DNA of 64,000 bases from Saccopteryx bilineata (GCF_036850765.1 NC_089493.1:220366744-220430743), one strand, 5' to 3'; shown: positions 11,828 to 24,563, numbered from the stretch's first letter. The notes: generated by a model not told the origin, from the sequence alone. Numbers and translations are program-made.

Positions 11828-13149
11828 ACATAAGTCATCTAATTATTTTGTCATACAGTTCTTGATAGTATTTTTTTTACAATCCTTTGTATTTCTGCTG
11901 TTGTTACTTCTCCACTCTCATTTCTAATTTTATTTATTTGAGTCCTGTCTCTGTTTTTATTGGTGAGTCTGGTTAAAGGTTCATCAATCTTGTTTCCCTT
12001 TTCAAAGAACCAGATCTTGATTTCATTGATTTTCTGTATTTTATTTTAGTCTCTGTGTCATTTATTTCCACTCTGCTCTTTATTATTTCCTTCCTTCTAC
12101 TTCCTCTGGGCTTTACTTGCTGTGCTTTTTCTAGTTCTTTTAGATACAGGGTTATGTTGTTTATTTGAGCTTTCTCTTACTTCTTAAGTTATGCCTGTAA
12201 TGCTATAATCTTCCCTCTAAGAACTGCTTTTGCTGTGTCCCATAAATTTTGAGTTGTTATATGTTCATTTTCATTTGTTTCAAGGAATTTTTTTTATTTC
12301 TTCCTTGAACTCATTGTTAATCCATTCATTATTTAATAACATAATATTTAGTTTTCAAGTGTTTGAATGTTTTTCAGTTTTTCTATTGTAGTTGATTTCT
12401 AGTTTCATGCCATTGTGATCAGAGAAGATGCTTAATATGATTTCATTCTTCTTAAATTTATTGAAACTCGTTTTGTGTCCTAACATGTGGTTTATCCTAG
12501 AGAATGTACCATGAGCACTTGAAAAAAATGTATATTCTGCTGCTTTCGGGTGAAAGGTTCTGAAGATATCTATTAAATTGAGTTGACATAGTGTGTTCTT
12601 TCAGACTGCTATTTCTTTGTTAGATTTTTTTCTTGAGGATCTATCTATTGATGGTAGTGGTGTATTGAAATTCCCCTACTATTGTAGTATTGCTGTTGAA
12701 TTCACCCTTTATGTTCATCAAAATCTGCTCTATATATTTAGGTGCTCTTACATTAGGCTCATAGATATTTATAATGGTTATATCTTCCTGTTGAATTGCT
12801 CCCTTTATTATTATGTAGTGACTTTCTTTATCCCTTTCTATAGCCTTTGTTTTAAAGTCTATTTTGTTAGATATAAGTATTGCTACTCCACCTTTTTTTA
12901 ATTTTCATTTTTATAAAATATTTTTTTTTCATCTTTTGACTTTCAGTCTATGTGTATCTTTTGTTCTGAGGTGAGTCTTTTGGAGACAGCATATGTACGC
13001 ATCCTGTTTTCTTATCCATGCAGCTACTCTATGTCTTTTGATTAGAGCATTTAATCCATTTACATTTTATGTTATTATTAATATGTAGTTGCTTATTGCC
13101 ATTTTATTCTTTAAATCTACATTCCTCTTTTACTAGATTTTTTTTTCCC

Positions 13150-14034
13150 CTTTGTTTTGTTTACAACAGGTCCCTTAACATTTCTTGCAGCATTGGTTTG
13201 GTTGTAATGAATTCCTTAAGGTGTTCTTTTGTTTGTTTGTTTTGTTTTTTTGTCTGGAAAGCTTTTTATTTCTCCTTCAATTTTAAACAATACTCTTGCT
13301 GGATAAAGAAGTCTTGGTTGGAGGCTCTTGTTTTGCATTACTTTGAATATTTCTTACCATTCCCTTCTGGCTTCAAATGTTTCTGTTGAACAGTCAGATG
13401 TCATCTTTATGGGAGTTCCTTTGTAGGTGATTGACTGCTGTCTTTGTGTTGGTCTCTTTGGGTTCCTCTTTAATGGAATTCGCTGTGGTTCTTGAACTTG
13501 TTTCACTTTTTCCTTCATCAATTTAGGAAAGTTTTCAGCTATGATTTTTTCAATCAGATTCTCTATCCCTTGTTCTTTCTCTTCTCCTTCAGGAACCCCT
13601 ATTATGTGGATGTTGTTTCTCTTCATGTTGTCACAGATCTCTCTTAAAGTTTCTTCAGACTTTTTGATCCTTTTTTTTTTATTACTGCTCTGCTTCTGTG
13701 CTTTTGCTTATCTTGTCCTCTAAATTGCTGATTAGATATTCTGCTTCATCCAGCCTGCTTTTAATTCCTTCTAGGATAGTCCTCATTTCTGATATTATGT
13801 TTGTCATTTCTGTCTGATTCTTTTTTATGATTTCAATGCCCTTTTAATGTTTGCTATCTCCTTGTTTAGGTGCTCATTATGTCCATTTATTGTTGATGTA
13901 ATATCCTTGAGCATCCTAACATTCATTTTTCTAAATTCTGTATCCAGTATCTTGTTTATTTCCATTTCATTCAGTTCTTTTTCTAGGGATTTCTCTTGTT
14001 GATTCATTTGAATTGCATTTCTCTGTCTTCCCAT
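13150..14034 (-). pseudogene. L1 ORF1 remnant (RNA-binding chaperone), dead
   Basis: ORF1p is the trimeric coiled-coil RNA-binding protein of the L1 ribonucleoprotein. The start is recognisable at 14034 (MGRQRNAIQMNQQEKSLEK), followed by a lysine- and glutamate-rich coiled-coil part. Downstream, in another frame, is the RRM-like segment NNIHIIGVPEGEEKEQGIEN (about 13560-13620) and the C-terminal hallmark EARREW (ending about 13357). The frame changes and ends early, so the gene is dead. The 3' end (13150) is an estimate. Confidence 0.8.
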
Positions 14035-15752
14035 TTTGTGTCTGTATAGACTGCTCCTTTGAATGTGCTGCTTGTTTAGCTGGCTGAGTATAGGGTTGGT
14101 GTTGTCTGCCTCCAGCTTTCAGTTGTGTTGTTTCTAGATTTTCTTGGGTTGGCCTCAGCTGTTGTTTGTAATCTGCTGTGGGCTACTTGTCTTTGGCTAT
14201 TGCTCTTTTTGCTATTTGTGTCAGTATTTCCTATATCTTAGCTGGGTCTGGTGTAAGGAGCCTTTCCTTAAGATACCACTCTAACTAGGGTTGTTAAGTC
14301 CTGAGCTAATGCTCTCCGTATCTGGCCACTAGATGTAGCCATCCTAGGCTTCCCTGGTTGGAACCTGTTGCTGACCAGTCACTGCTTATGACTGACCTTT
14401 TGCAACCTTCTTGGAGCCACTGGCAATCTAGCATTTGTGACTGCCTCTGCAAGGCCCTGATGCCATTGTAAATATCAGCTGCACTCCTAGGCCAGCTTTT
14501 ATCTACTCTTGGCCAGTATGTGTGGCCTCTTTATTCCCGAGATTTAGTCTTTCTGCCGGCCTGCCCCTGCCACTGCCTCCTCTCACACTGGGGCACCAGC
14601 TCGCCTGGGCATGCGGGTTCATAGGCCACAGCTTGGGCTGCCTGACGGGCATGCCAGATGACTCACTGGGCTCCACTCTTCATGGACATATGGGCTGCCT
14701 CTCTTGGCTCCACCTCCCAAAGGCACACAGGACTCCTCTCCAGGCTTCGCTCCCCATGGGCGTAGGGGATGCCTTGCCCTGCTGCGTTCCCCTTCTGTGG
14801 GTACATGGGATGCCTTGCCCTACTAGTCTCCTCCCCCCACAGTCATGCTGGATGTCCCTCTGAGCTCCGCCCCTTGCTGCTGTCCTGTGGGCCACCAGGA
14901 TCCACCCCTGCAGTTGCTGCACAGGCTGCTTCACTGGGCTCCACTCCCCACTGCATCATTGTTGGAGCACCATGGCTACTGCCACAGCTGGGCCCTACCA
15001 CCCTTTGGAGGGTACTCAGCAGTTTGAGGGGGCGGTGTTGCCCAGACCTCAGCCTTCAGACCTGTGTCCCTGATGTGCACCCTACTTCTATGCTTTCTTT
15101 GCACTGACTGGAGCAGGAGAGCCTTGGTGGGCAGTGTAATTGCTTCCCTTTGCTGGCTTGGTTCTCCAAGGAAAAATGGCCACTCTAGGTTTGGGGAGTG
15201 AGCCAGTACAGGGGTCAGGGTGGCTGCCCCCCACAGTCTCTCCCTGTGTCCCTGGAACTACAATCTCCTCTCAAAACTCCAGTCCTCTCAGCGCTCCCCA
15301 CTCCCAGAGCCCTGAATAAGTGGTTGTGAATGAGGTTTTCTGTGGGATTCCTTTAAGACAGAGCCTAGGTCTGAGAGTTCTCCCTCTTGCAACAGTAACC
15401 CAGCTTTTCTTTCAAATAAAAACTCTCCCTATGCCTCCTCTAGTCTTTGGGGCTCCAGGCTGGGCTTCCGGTCCTGGGGCTGAGGACCCACAACTCTTGG
15501 CAACCTACCCCATCATGAGAGACCATCTGGGTTGCCTCTCACTCCTGGGAGCAGGGCAGCCCTTTCCACATCTCTGCCCTTCCTATCAGCTCAGTGTGGT
15601 TTCTTCTGCGATGCTTGGTTATAGATTCCTCTTAGTTTAGTCCAAAGTTGTTTCTTCAAGATGATTGTTTCTAAGTTAAGTTGTAATCCACTTTGGTTCT
15701 GGGAGGTGGGAGTTGTAACATCGGCCTACTCCATCATCATTTTCTCTTACCC
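14035..15752 (-). promoter_or_regulatory. 5' UTR / promoter region of the old L1
   Basis: This segment lies between the ORF1 start and the 5' TSD. It is markedly more G+C-rich than its surroundings (notably 14500-15600), as L1 5' UTRs with internal promoters often are. It does not resemble the outer 5' UTR of either young L1 by eye. The terminal sense sequence reads GGGGTAAGAGAAAATGATGA. The 106-113 codon open frames in it are low-complexity products of GC-rich sequence and are not genes. Confidence 0.7.
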
Positions 15753-15844
15753 CTAAAATAGTTTTGAACCTTTTCAGCTATACACCTATTAATCCTATTA
15801 TAAAACATATATCTTTATACAAATAAAAAGAAATGTAAATTATT

Positions 15845-15985
15845 TTCTATCTATATTTAAATGTATTGATTTTAGAGAGAGAGTAAAAGGAAAAGATAGA
15901 TGTGTTGTTCTACTTACTTATGCATTCATTGGTTGATTCTTGTATGTACCCTGACTGGGGACTGAACCTGCAGTGTTGAAAAATA
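15845..15985 (-). mobile_element. SINE fragment, 5'-truncated
   Basis: The minus-strand reading gives ACTGCAGGTTCAGTCCCC (B-box-like), then 'ACAAGAATCAACCAATGAATG', a pyrimidine tract and 'AAATCAATACATTTAAAT'. It matches the family of the SINE at 7106. The head is missing and no clear TSD was found, so boundaries are approximate. Confidence 0.65.
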
Positions 15986-16055
15986 TTAAGTATTTTTAAG
16001 AACATTTTAGGATGATTTTCTTTTTGTTAGACTCTGACATCTAAAAGTAAAGCAG

Positions 16056-16238
16056 CGAGCCCTGGCCAGATAGCTCCATTCATTAGAGCATTCTCCCCAA
16101 GTGCAGAATTTTTCAGTTCCATCCTTTGTCAGGGCACACAAAGCAACAGATCAATGTTCCTGTCTCTTTCCCTCTCCTTACTTCTCTCTGTCTTTCTCTT
16201 TCTCTCTCTAACTATAATCAATAAATTTTAAAAAATGT
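16056..16238 (+). mobile_element. Short bat SINE
   Basis: The head is GAGCCCTGGCCAGATAGCTC, with a worn B box (CAGTTCCATCC near 16113). A CT-rich body and an 'ATCAATAAATTTTAAAAAATG' tail follow. The TSD is AAAAGTAAAGCAG (16043-16055) against AAAAGTGAAGCAG (16239-16251), one mismatch. Confidence 0.88.
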
Positions 16239-16251
16239 AAAAGTGAAGCAG

Positions 16252-18014
16252 AAAGAAGCACTTGACTTTAGGAAGTAAACTCCATGTACATAACAGGGTA
16301 ACTGAGCAAACCTGACCTTTCCTAAAATGATTGTATTTACACAAGAAGAATAATGTGATTTAATAAGAATTTTTCCTGGTTATACATAAAAATGTGGATT
16401 TATCTTTGCTTTTCAGGCATTTTCTACAACTGTGATGAACAGATCTTTAAAATTCTTTTCTGATCCTAGTGATACCTTCTCAGAGGTTTGTTTAAGGCTA
16501 GTAGGCATCTCCCATAGACCTGGATAGCAATATGTACTTTAACATACTTATATATAATTAAATAATCAAACAGAAGAAACTTGAGCTAAATATATTAACT
16601 GTAAGTTTCTAGAATTTCATAGTATAGAAATAAACTAAAGGACTACTCATAAAAATGTATTTTGAGGTTGTAGGTTTGGTCTTCAAATGCATCCTTTATG
16701 CTCTATCCATAGGTGTCAGTGAAAACTGGGTATGTGACAATGCAGTGCACACATTTGTCTGGAACTCAGAATGTGTGGTTTTGGTGCTCTGCAATTTGGA
16801 GGAGAATATGTACTGGCCAAGTAAATGTAAATTCCCCCTTGTATTGTTAAGGCTAGACCCATTTTTCTCACTCAACAGAAATTCATATCTAACCATTTGA
16901 GTTTCCATCACAGAAAAAATGTCATGTGTTAAAAAATATTTCTAAGTCATCTGTGAATATTAAACTTTAATGGAATATTTCAATTCCTTAAAACAGGTCA
17001 AAAAGTGGGGAATCAAAAAGTAAAGGAACTGGGCCTGTGCATAAATATACTACACTTAAAAGTCATTTCCAATATGAATTAGACTTGTCTTCAGTCTCTT
17101 AATATGTTTGTTGTTTGATAAAATATATATTTTAATGTTTCCTTTGTTCATATTTTAAGTAAGTTATTTATTTTAATACTTGGATTTTTTCTTTCAATTT
17201 TCAAAGTTAAATTGACCTAAATTTAGATATTTTCTCTAATTCTAACATTAAACTTTGTAAAGTAAGTAGGTTTATTCCTATTTCATTTCTTCCATACCCA
17301 TTTTATTTCAGAAACTTGAAAATATTTAGAATAAAAAGGAGGAAGCCTGGGTATTTAATTCATATTATAAGCTTCATTTATTATAATTTATATTACATGT
17401 GTTCCCTTTACAAACTTAATTGTGTCATAATTGCAAGAAGAAAATATTATAATCAAATCATTAGTTAAATATATAGACATCATTTAGATATATAAAATAT
17501 TTCAAATCTAGAAGTACCAAAGGAAGAAGAGAAAGTATGATGTCTGATCTTAAAAATAGTTTAGAGAACTTTAATAGTAAGAATATTACATTCACTTGAT
17601 AGAGAAGAAGCAATTAACTTTCATTAAGTTTTATTTTCTTATTTACTTAGAGGAATGCATCAGTGTAAATATCTCTGCTAATTACTACTAATACAGAATC
17701 AGAATTCACATCAACATTCTTCCTCCAAGGGTTTTGGAGTATCATTGCCAACATTTTGTGAAAATGACCTGCTGTTTTTTCTGTGACCTACTGATAATAT
17801 ATTTTACTTTGAAATGTAGCAAGGATGAGAAAGTGTATAATAAAAGGTAAAATAACAAAAACAGATTGCTAAAGATTTGAAATCAAATAATGAATTTGTT
17901 TTGAAGTATTTAATTAAAGCCAGATCTCTACATAGAACTGTATTTAAAAATGTGGTTATCATGATGGGAATGTATATATTTTTAATACCAATTAACTCTC
18001 ACAGAAGTTAATAT
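16252..18014. other. Unassigned AT-rich intergenic DNA
   Basis: I see no gene or nameable repeat. Opposite-strand open frames at 16655-16900 and 16696-16911 overlap each other and show no domain, so both are probably chance. Confidence 0.4.
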
Positions 18015-18690
18015 TTCAATTTATAGATAAATAAATATTGAACACCTACTATGTGTGAGGCACTATATTTTAGTCTGGCTTATTTTTGTGAACAAGGCAA
18101 GATACGTGAGTAATATTATGAAGCTTACAATATTAATAGGGGTTCAGATAAAAAAATGCACAAGTATAAAATAAGAGTCAGTAACTATTGGTGCATATAG
18201 GACAAACACCTCACTCAGATTTGAAAAATCATGAAAAGTACTCAGGATAGATGGCAGAAAAACTTGAATGAATCAAAAGAATTAAATATTGTAGTTGGAA
18301 AGGAGGGAACTAAAAGAAAGACTGCTTAGAGAAAATGATCAAGGGAGTGCAATGGTGGGAAGAAGAAGGCCTGGCTTGAGAGTGGCCGGTTCGCAAGGCT
18401 GTAACATAGAAGAAGTTGTTAGCCACATGATGAGTTCACATTTACTTGGGAGTAAGTGGGGAGCTTTCAAACAGCTGTACACAGGGGAATAATCAGAGAT
18501 TTTCATTTTAGAATCTTTATTTTTCACAATCATGTGGAGAATGGGTTGAAGAGGAAAAAACTAGGGGCACAGGGTTCATGCAGGAGAGATGATTATTCTA
18601 AACTAAATTAGTGGCAGGGACTATAGCAAAAAGTAGTCCTATCTGACAGCCATTTGAAAGTAAACTAGACAGAAGTTAGTTTTAAATAGA
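18015..18690 (+). mobile_element. L2 LINE 3' fossil
   Basis: The wording follows the L2 3' region in order. TTGAACACCTACTATGTGTG (18039-18058) is followed by 'AGGCACTA', 'GTGAACAAGGCAAGA' and 'GAAGCTTACAATATT'. Later come GAATGGGTTGAAGAGG and 'GCAGGGACTATAGC', which correspond to the more distal L2 segment. It is heavily diverged, as expected for a pan-mammalian fossil. Boundaries are approximate. Confidence 0.65.
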
Positions 18691-18865
18691 ATGTGGTAGG
18701 AAAGAAAAGTAAAAAATATGAAAAATATATTAATTATACAAAATCATTTCAATACTACAATTATTATACTTATGTGCCAACCAATCACAATCTCAACATG
18801 CTGAAGTTATACCATAAGGAAGCACATAACATAATCAAGTTATTCATCTATATACTCTCCATAAT

Positions 18866-19208
18866 CATTTTTTTAATTACGTGGAAGGCAGGAAGGCAGA
18901 GAGACAGACTCCCACTAGCGCCCTGACCAAGACCCACCTGGCAAACCCCCTACTGGGCAATGCTCTGCCCATCTGGGGCTGTTGTTCCATTCATTGCTGG
19001 GCTACCCAGTTATTTTAGTGCCTGAGGCAGGCCATGGAGTCATCCTCAGCACCAGGGCCAACTTGCTTGAGCCATTCTAGCCATGGCTACAAGAGAGGGA
19101 AGTGAGAGGGGGAAGGGAGGGAGAGACAGATGGTTGCCCTGACCTGGAACATAGCCAGGACTTCCACACGTGGGCAGATGCTCTACTGCTGAGCCAACTG
19201 GCCAGGGC
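18866..19208 (-). mobile_element. VES-like bat SINE, full length
   Basis: On the minus strand it reads GCCCTGGCCAGTTGGCTCAG, with an A box, then the pyrimidine middle and the body with 'CCCAGTAGGGGGTTTGCCAGG' wording. A perfect 13-bp TSD TACTCTCCATAAT lies at 18853-18865 and 19209-19221. It is the same family as the copies at 305, 24576 and 24964. Confidence 0.9.
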
Positions 19209-19221
19209 TACTCTCCATAAT

Positions 19222-21179
19222 TTTAAACACCATAATAGTTTGACATACAATCAGTTCTTATCATTTTACTGAGAGCATGATTCTTTAGTAACCAGTTTAG
19301 TTTCATTAATACTTTCTAAATTTAAAAACTTACCTATATTTCACATAAAATTACATAAATAAAAATGTTCAAAATTAAGCACAGTTGTGGCATATTTAGA
19401 ATCAAACATTTGACAACTGATGAATTTTAGAGAAAATACTCAATAACTTACAAATCTTTTTTTAAATTTTAAAATAAAAGGCAATGTTGAAAAAAAAGCA
19501 CTTTAGAAAGAGCAACACATTTACAAATTTGTTTTGCATATTTATTCATATAAGTATAGATGGAAATGTTTGCAATAATGTTTTAATTTAGTTTTATGTT
19601 TATTTACTCATTCAATAACTATTATTTTATGAAATAAATGCACATATTTATACAAGTTGCATAATATAAAGCCAAAGAAATTATATAGTTTACAAGACTT
19701 CCTCATTCCAGGTTTATTTTTAAACACTGTTGCAAAAAAGGAGGAAGAGAGAGACAGAGAGAATCATTTAGTTTGTACCTGCAATCTGAAAACAGATCTG
19801 AGAAAAGAGTAAGAATATCTATACAATAGTGAAATTAGAGATTTACACAGAATATTTTATCCCAGAATTTACAGATTTGAAAGTAGTATGTTTATTGCTG
19901 GTTCCTTTCAGATAAGTGTGGGAGCAGAATCCTCTACTCTAATCATGTCTTCAGTTTCATTATAAACATCCTGAGTGATTAAGGAGGAAAGTAGAGTGAG
20001 CTAGAGTCCCAGCCCAGTCAGGACACAGAGTGGGAAATTTAGTTATCTGCTCTTGATTTGGATGCCTAATGCTCACCTTTCTGAATAGGAAAATATTTCA
20101 GTGTCCTGAAATCAGAAAAAAATTAATATTTCTTTTACCATTTCTATTATTGTAGTCCTCTCAGTAAGCAGGAAGAATGTTAGGGAAAAAGAAGTGTGAC
20201 ATGTATTTGCCAGTTGTTAAAATTTCCTTAGGATTCTCAAGCACGATTACATCTAAAATTTTAATTTCTGTGAAATCTATAAAACATAGAGCCAAATATC
20301 TTTACAGTGCTTGTGGAAATAAAGTTCACTGAGGACTACTAACTATGCAAAAAATGATAAATAAGACCTGCATAATAGAAATTTTATCATTCTAAAGTTA
20401 TTAAGAAGACTTCTATATCACTTTTAAAATGTTTCTTATGGTTAGAATACTAAATGTCCATGTTTTTCCAGTATAATCCACTATGTCTGTTGCCTTGGCT
20501 TTATTAATAATAGTGCCCATTTATTCTTAAAAGTCTACATTTGGACAATAAAATATATGATTATCTTACTAACAGAAATCTAGCACTATAGAAGCTTGGG
20601 CAACACTGATATATAGTGCTTTAAGAAGAATCTCATATTTCAGACATAATAATAAAAGGACATGGGTTTAATATTAAACAGTAATGTCATAAGTTTTGAT
20701 ATTCCAGGCTTCTAAGAAATGGCATTAATAAAGAGAAGAAAGTTACAAAATAGTAAGAACTTATAACAAAATTGTGTAAACAAGGCACTGAGTATATGTG
20801 CTTTTAGCAACTGGTGAAAATAACATGCTAAGCTACTTAACCTTGATTCATTATTTTTTATGCTTCCACTATTTTTTAAATGTATATGAAATTTCTACAA
20901 GTGAGTTCCAAAAGTATCTCAGACGCAGGTCTCCATGAACAGTGATTTTTGGGGATTTCTAGTGTTTTTCATGAGGGTGAGAATAATTTACCCATCAGTA
21001 AATGACGCTAGTTTTTGTCATTCAGTACAAAATTTTACACTTCAAACTATAATTATGCACTAGTGTTATGATAAGAAATGCTACTTAATATTACTCTTTG
21101 CTCACCCAAATGACCTCAGTTGCAAAAATGGTGTTAAATTGAAAAACAAGTTTTATGAAATTGGAAAATTTTAAGTGAA
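19222..21179. other. Unassigned AT-rich intergenic DNA
   Basis: There are no supported genes or nameable repeats. The sequence is uniformly AT-rich, with a purine patch (GGAGGAAGAGAGAGACAGAG) near 19740. Confidence 0.4.
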
Positions 21180-22250
21180 ATTGATAAAGAATGAAAAGTA
21201 CTAGCAAAAGACCCTGTAAATCAGTGGCTTGCAATGTGCTAAATGTGTATTTGCACTTTCAAAGTTCGGATTTCCTCATACATTTTCATACTGATGGAGA
21301 TAAAATACTAAAGTCTTAAATCCCTCTCTGCCATGCTGAGTTGCTAAGGGCTGTTGACTTTTTGTTATTTCTCCTCCCAAGTTAGCTCTGATTACGCCTG
21401 CTGAGTGAAAAATTTGTATTTGCCGACAGAAATAGGGACCACCCCACGTGCACTTGCACTCAGCAAATGCTCCAATACATCACAAAGATTTGCTCAACCC
21501 ACCTTCAGAGGCCAAATCGAGCATGTTATTTTCTGTTTAGATCTGATTCTAGAGCCTATCAGTCAGAGTGTTTTCCAATCTCTGATTAAAGCAAAGCCTA
21601 CAAAGCTGGAAGTGTTCACACACAGTCTCATTAGAGTGCTGGATAAAGTGACCCAGGCCTTCTAGCACAAAGCTCTGAGTGAACTTCAAATATGAGAGTG
21701 CATCAATCAAATCCAAGCAAGGCTTTTATGTCATTTTTCTACTTTGCCTTTAAAGTCCTATTGGAATGCCCTTTCCAGCTGTACAGCCAAAAAGCATTCA
21801 ATAGAAACAAAATGCAACCCCCCCCACAATTCTCTCCACCACCCAATGGGTAGGGTTTTACCTCCCGCCCCCAAGCATTAGAGAGTTTTCTGTGCTTTTT
21901 AAACTATTAAGCATGTTCAACTATGCACTGGAGAATATATACTCATCACTCAGTGCCTTTGTATTAATTATTAGTGCTAATTCAAAAGGGAAACTGATAA
22001 GGTCAAAGGCAATGAGACTGCATATTGTATAGTTTAAATAGAGGTAAGTGAGAGATTGGGGGCGGATAAAGCAATGTTCTTGGAGGCTTTTCATGCCTGG
22101 ACCCCAAACTAACCCCCAAATTCACTTCTTGCCTTTTTGTATGTTGGCTTATACCATTATGAAAACAAAAGAGCAAAAGAATAAAATCAGCAAAGTGTGT
22201 CAAAAATCTTGACAGGGAAGATGATAAGACAAAAGTCATAGAAAGATAAA
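21180..22250. other. Candidate conserved non-coding (enhancer-like) block
   Basis: This stretch holds no repeat I can recognise and is compositionally more complex than its AT-rich surroundings. It carries clusters of homeodomain-type words such as GTATTAATTATTAGTGCTAA (21961-21980) and ATCAATCAAATCC (21703-21715), a PBX/HOX-like word. An 86-codon frame at 21405-21665 lies inside but shows no domain, splice context or family resemblance. The enhancer reading is an inference from style only, because no cross-species alignment could be made. Confidence 0.3.
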
Positions 22251-23684
22251 TTAAGTGTTTGGTTAATGTTTATACTATATACTGCTCAGGGAATAAGAGT
22301 CATTTAAAAAAATACATCTTTAAAAGGTAAGCATAAAACAAAACAATATAAATTAGCCCATTAATATCACTGGAGGAAAATGCATGGGCATAGTTAGCAG
22401 TGATTTTTAAATTTAAGGACTTTTGCTTCAAACATCAGGCAAAAAATATATAATGCAAGAAATATCAGTATGAATTAAAAAAACAAGGTTTGAAGCCAAA
22501 AAATAAAATAATTTAAAATGAGAAAATAAATTTTCTTACAGTGTAAATTTTTTTTGAATTTTATACCTCTCTTTAAACAAGCGAATGGTTCAACTACTCA
22601 AGAACTCTCTTGATCCAATTGGAAAGAGAATACACTGAAAATAATGGTGTATACCTCACAGTACTGGGTAGATATATTGCTTATTCAGAGAATTCCCTCT
22701 ATGTATAGATGTATAGATTTGTTTTCATTACCAATCTTTATTAAATGTGAGGCAAATACTATCCACAAATAGGACTTCACCCACTTGAAAATATTGCAGC
22801 ATATAAAAGAATGTTTGAACTTAGAGCCATATATATATATATATATGGTATGCATGTGCTTCTTTACAGTGCTTCAGATGTTCGGAAGAATTATGCAGAT
22901 TCTATAAATGAGTACTAGAGCATTATGCTACTTGATAGTGTCCCATCTATGCTTCCCCTGTAGTATTTGATGGGTTATCTGTGTAAATTGCTTTTTGTTC
23001 TTGTTGTTTATTAGTTTATTGCATAAAACTTTGTGCACTACCTGATAAAAAACTTTTGTTCCTTTCAGTACTTTTTCCTTCTAGAGCTGTTGTTCATCTT
23101 TAGCTCTAGTCAGGCTTCTCTTGCTGCTTTCTAAACTAGAATAATAAAAACAATGCTTTTCCTTCCTTATCTTATAGGGCATATTTTACCATGCTTATGT
23201 AAAAGATATATTAAGAGTATAAGTAATAATTTAAGTTTATCATCTCAACATTTCATATATTTTAACATAGCTTCCCAACTAAAATATCTCCTAATGTATT
23301 TTAAGGGATATATTAAGAAAAGATTAAAGAAGCAGAAAAAGAAAACCAATTTCCTAGGGAACAAATACACATAGTTTTGAGCTGTGAGCAAGTCTTTCTT
23401 TTCTCTCCAAGGTATTCTTGCCTCCACTAAGTAGAGATATGTCAGCACAGGACTTAAATTCTTGATGCAATGAAATAAACAACCAAAACAAAATTTATTA
23501 TAAAATCAGTTTGTCATTTGCCTGTATTTTGTTTAGGAAAAAAATATTAGAAATCTCAAATGATAAACTAAACTTCTCACTTTCATCTCAATATGTGTCC
23601 TCTAGAGAAGTGACACAAACTAGAGTAGATAGACATCCAGGACACAGAAGAAATCCTGCAAATATTTCATAGGTAATATAAATA
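22251..23684. other. Unassigned AT-rich intergenic DNA
   Basis: No gene is supported. It contains a short (AT)n microsatellite at about 22829-22846. Overlapping opposite-strand frames at 23153-23448 have no recognisable content. Confidence 0.4.
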
Positions 23685-23908
23685 ATTCGTTGAGGGCATA
23701 GATTCTGAAACCAAACTATATGAGCTGCAACACATTGAGAAATTTTCTTATAACTCCATACCCCAGTTTCATTATGTTGAAAACAATCTTACAATGGTAT
23801 TTACCATATAGGATTGTTCAGAGTATTAAATAAGCTTATACTTGTTAGTGAATAAAAAAGTGCCTGACATGTAACATTTGCTCAAAAAAGTCAGTTATTA
23901 TATGTTAA
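23685..23908 (+). mobile_element. MIR SINE fossil
   Basis: The order of words matches the mammalian-wide MIR. 'GCATAGATTCTGAAACCAAAC' is followed by 'CCCCAGTTTCATTATGTTGAAAAC', 'GGATTGTTCAGAGTATTAAAT' and finally GTGCCTGACATGTAACATTTG with GTCAGTTATTAT. It is strongly diverged. Ends are approximate. Confidence 0.75.
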
Positions 23909-24563
23909 TTTTGGTAAGAACAGCTATTTGCTGAAAACAAGCTTATATTAGTTCACTCAATGTATCTAATAAAAATATTACTTTTTCAAATATAAAAATA
24001 CATATTTTATGTAAAATATTTAAAAAGAGAAAAAATAAAATATTTAATTCAATAAAATTTTTATGGATATTGTGTAAAATATATTCCCTTTTAGATTGAC
24101 CAAGAAGATAATCCTGTAGGAATAAATTTTATTTTACAAATGTTTTAAATTCAAGACTTAGCATACAGTCTCTCAACTTTAAATTATATAACATTAGAGC
24201 TATTTATTTCTTTATCTGACATTATGTTTATTATATAGATAAGCATCATAGGTTTTAAATAGTATACTATGTAAACAGTTTTTGCATTTATAAGCTATAT
24301 AAATTATTTGCCCAATGATATTAATTTTTTTAATTAGTGGGCACCGATATTATAATTGATCTATAACATGACATAATAATATTTGTGCTATATAATGCTA
24401 TCATATATGTTTTTAAAATAAAATATTTGAGTTTAATCTTGAGTTTAGCTTAACAAAAAATTTGGAAAGCCTGTCAATGAAGTACACTTTTGTTCATTTA
24501 AAAAAGTCAATGTAAATGAGCCATCTAGAAATGGAATTTGGAACACCATTTCAGTATGTAAAA
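23909..24563. other. Unassigned, very AT-rich DNA
   Basis: Only A/T-rich low-complexity sequence is seen. There is no gene or identifiable repeat. Confidence 0.4.

Larger units (their letters stand above)
7590..13101 (-). pseudogene. L1 ORF2 remnant (endonuclease/reverse transcriptase), dead
   Basis: This is a decayed antisense copy of the L1 ORF2 gene. The product would be the endonuclease and reverse transcriptase that nicks target DNA and copies L1 RNA in the nucleus. The reverse transcriptase signature FADD is still readable at 9490-9501 (minus strand). Short fragments include [19 protein letters not shown] and [20 protein letters not shown] (8728-9051) and [15 protein letters not shown] (about 9590). 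Near 11420 the frame still reads EEL.PILLKLF, keeping the nucleotide that both young copies have lost. Inserted SINE, hAT and LTR sequences plus many stops make it non-functional. Both ends are estimates from alignment by eye to the young copies. Confidence 0.75.
7297..15752 (-). mobile_element. Full-length L1 LINE, old, multiply interrupted
   Basis: This is a complete L1 in antisense orientation. The T-rich 3' end is near 7297, followed by 3' UTR, ORF2 remnant, ORF1 remnant and a GC-richer 5' UTR ending at 15752. The 13-bp TSD has one mismatch (7284-7296 CTAAAATAATTTT and 15753-15765 CTAAAATAGTTTT). Within it sit a SINE (9179-9380), a hAT MITE (9835-10156), a probable solo LTR (10200-11186, itself holding a hAT MITE) and another hAT MITE (11616-11827). 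Subtracting these leaves about 6.7 kb, a full-length size. All reading frames are decayed. Confidence 0.9.

Noticed and set aside
21405..21665. 86-codon frame in the candidate conserved block
   Set aside because: It could be a small exon, but it lacks clear splice signals at its ends and any recognisable family. A non-coding element explains the sequence equally well.
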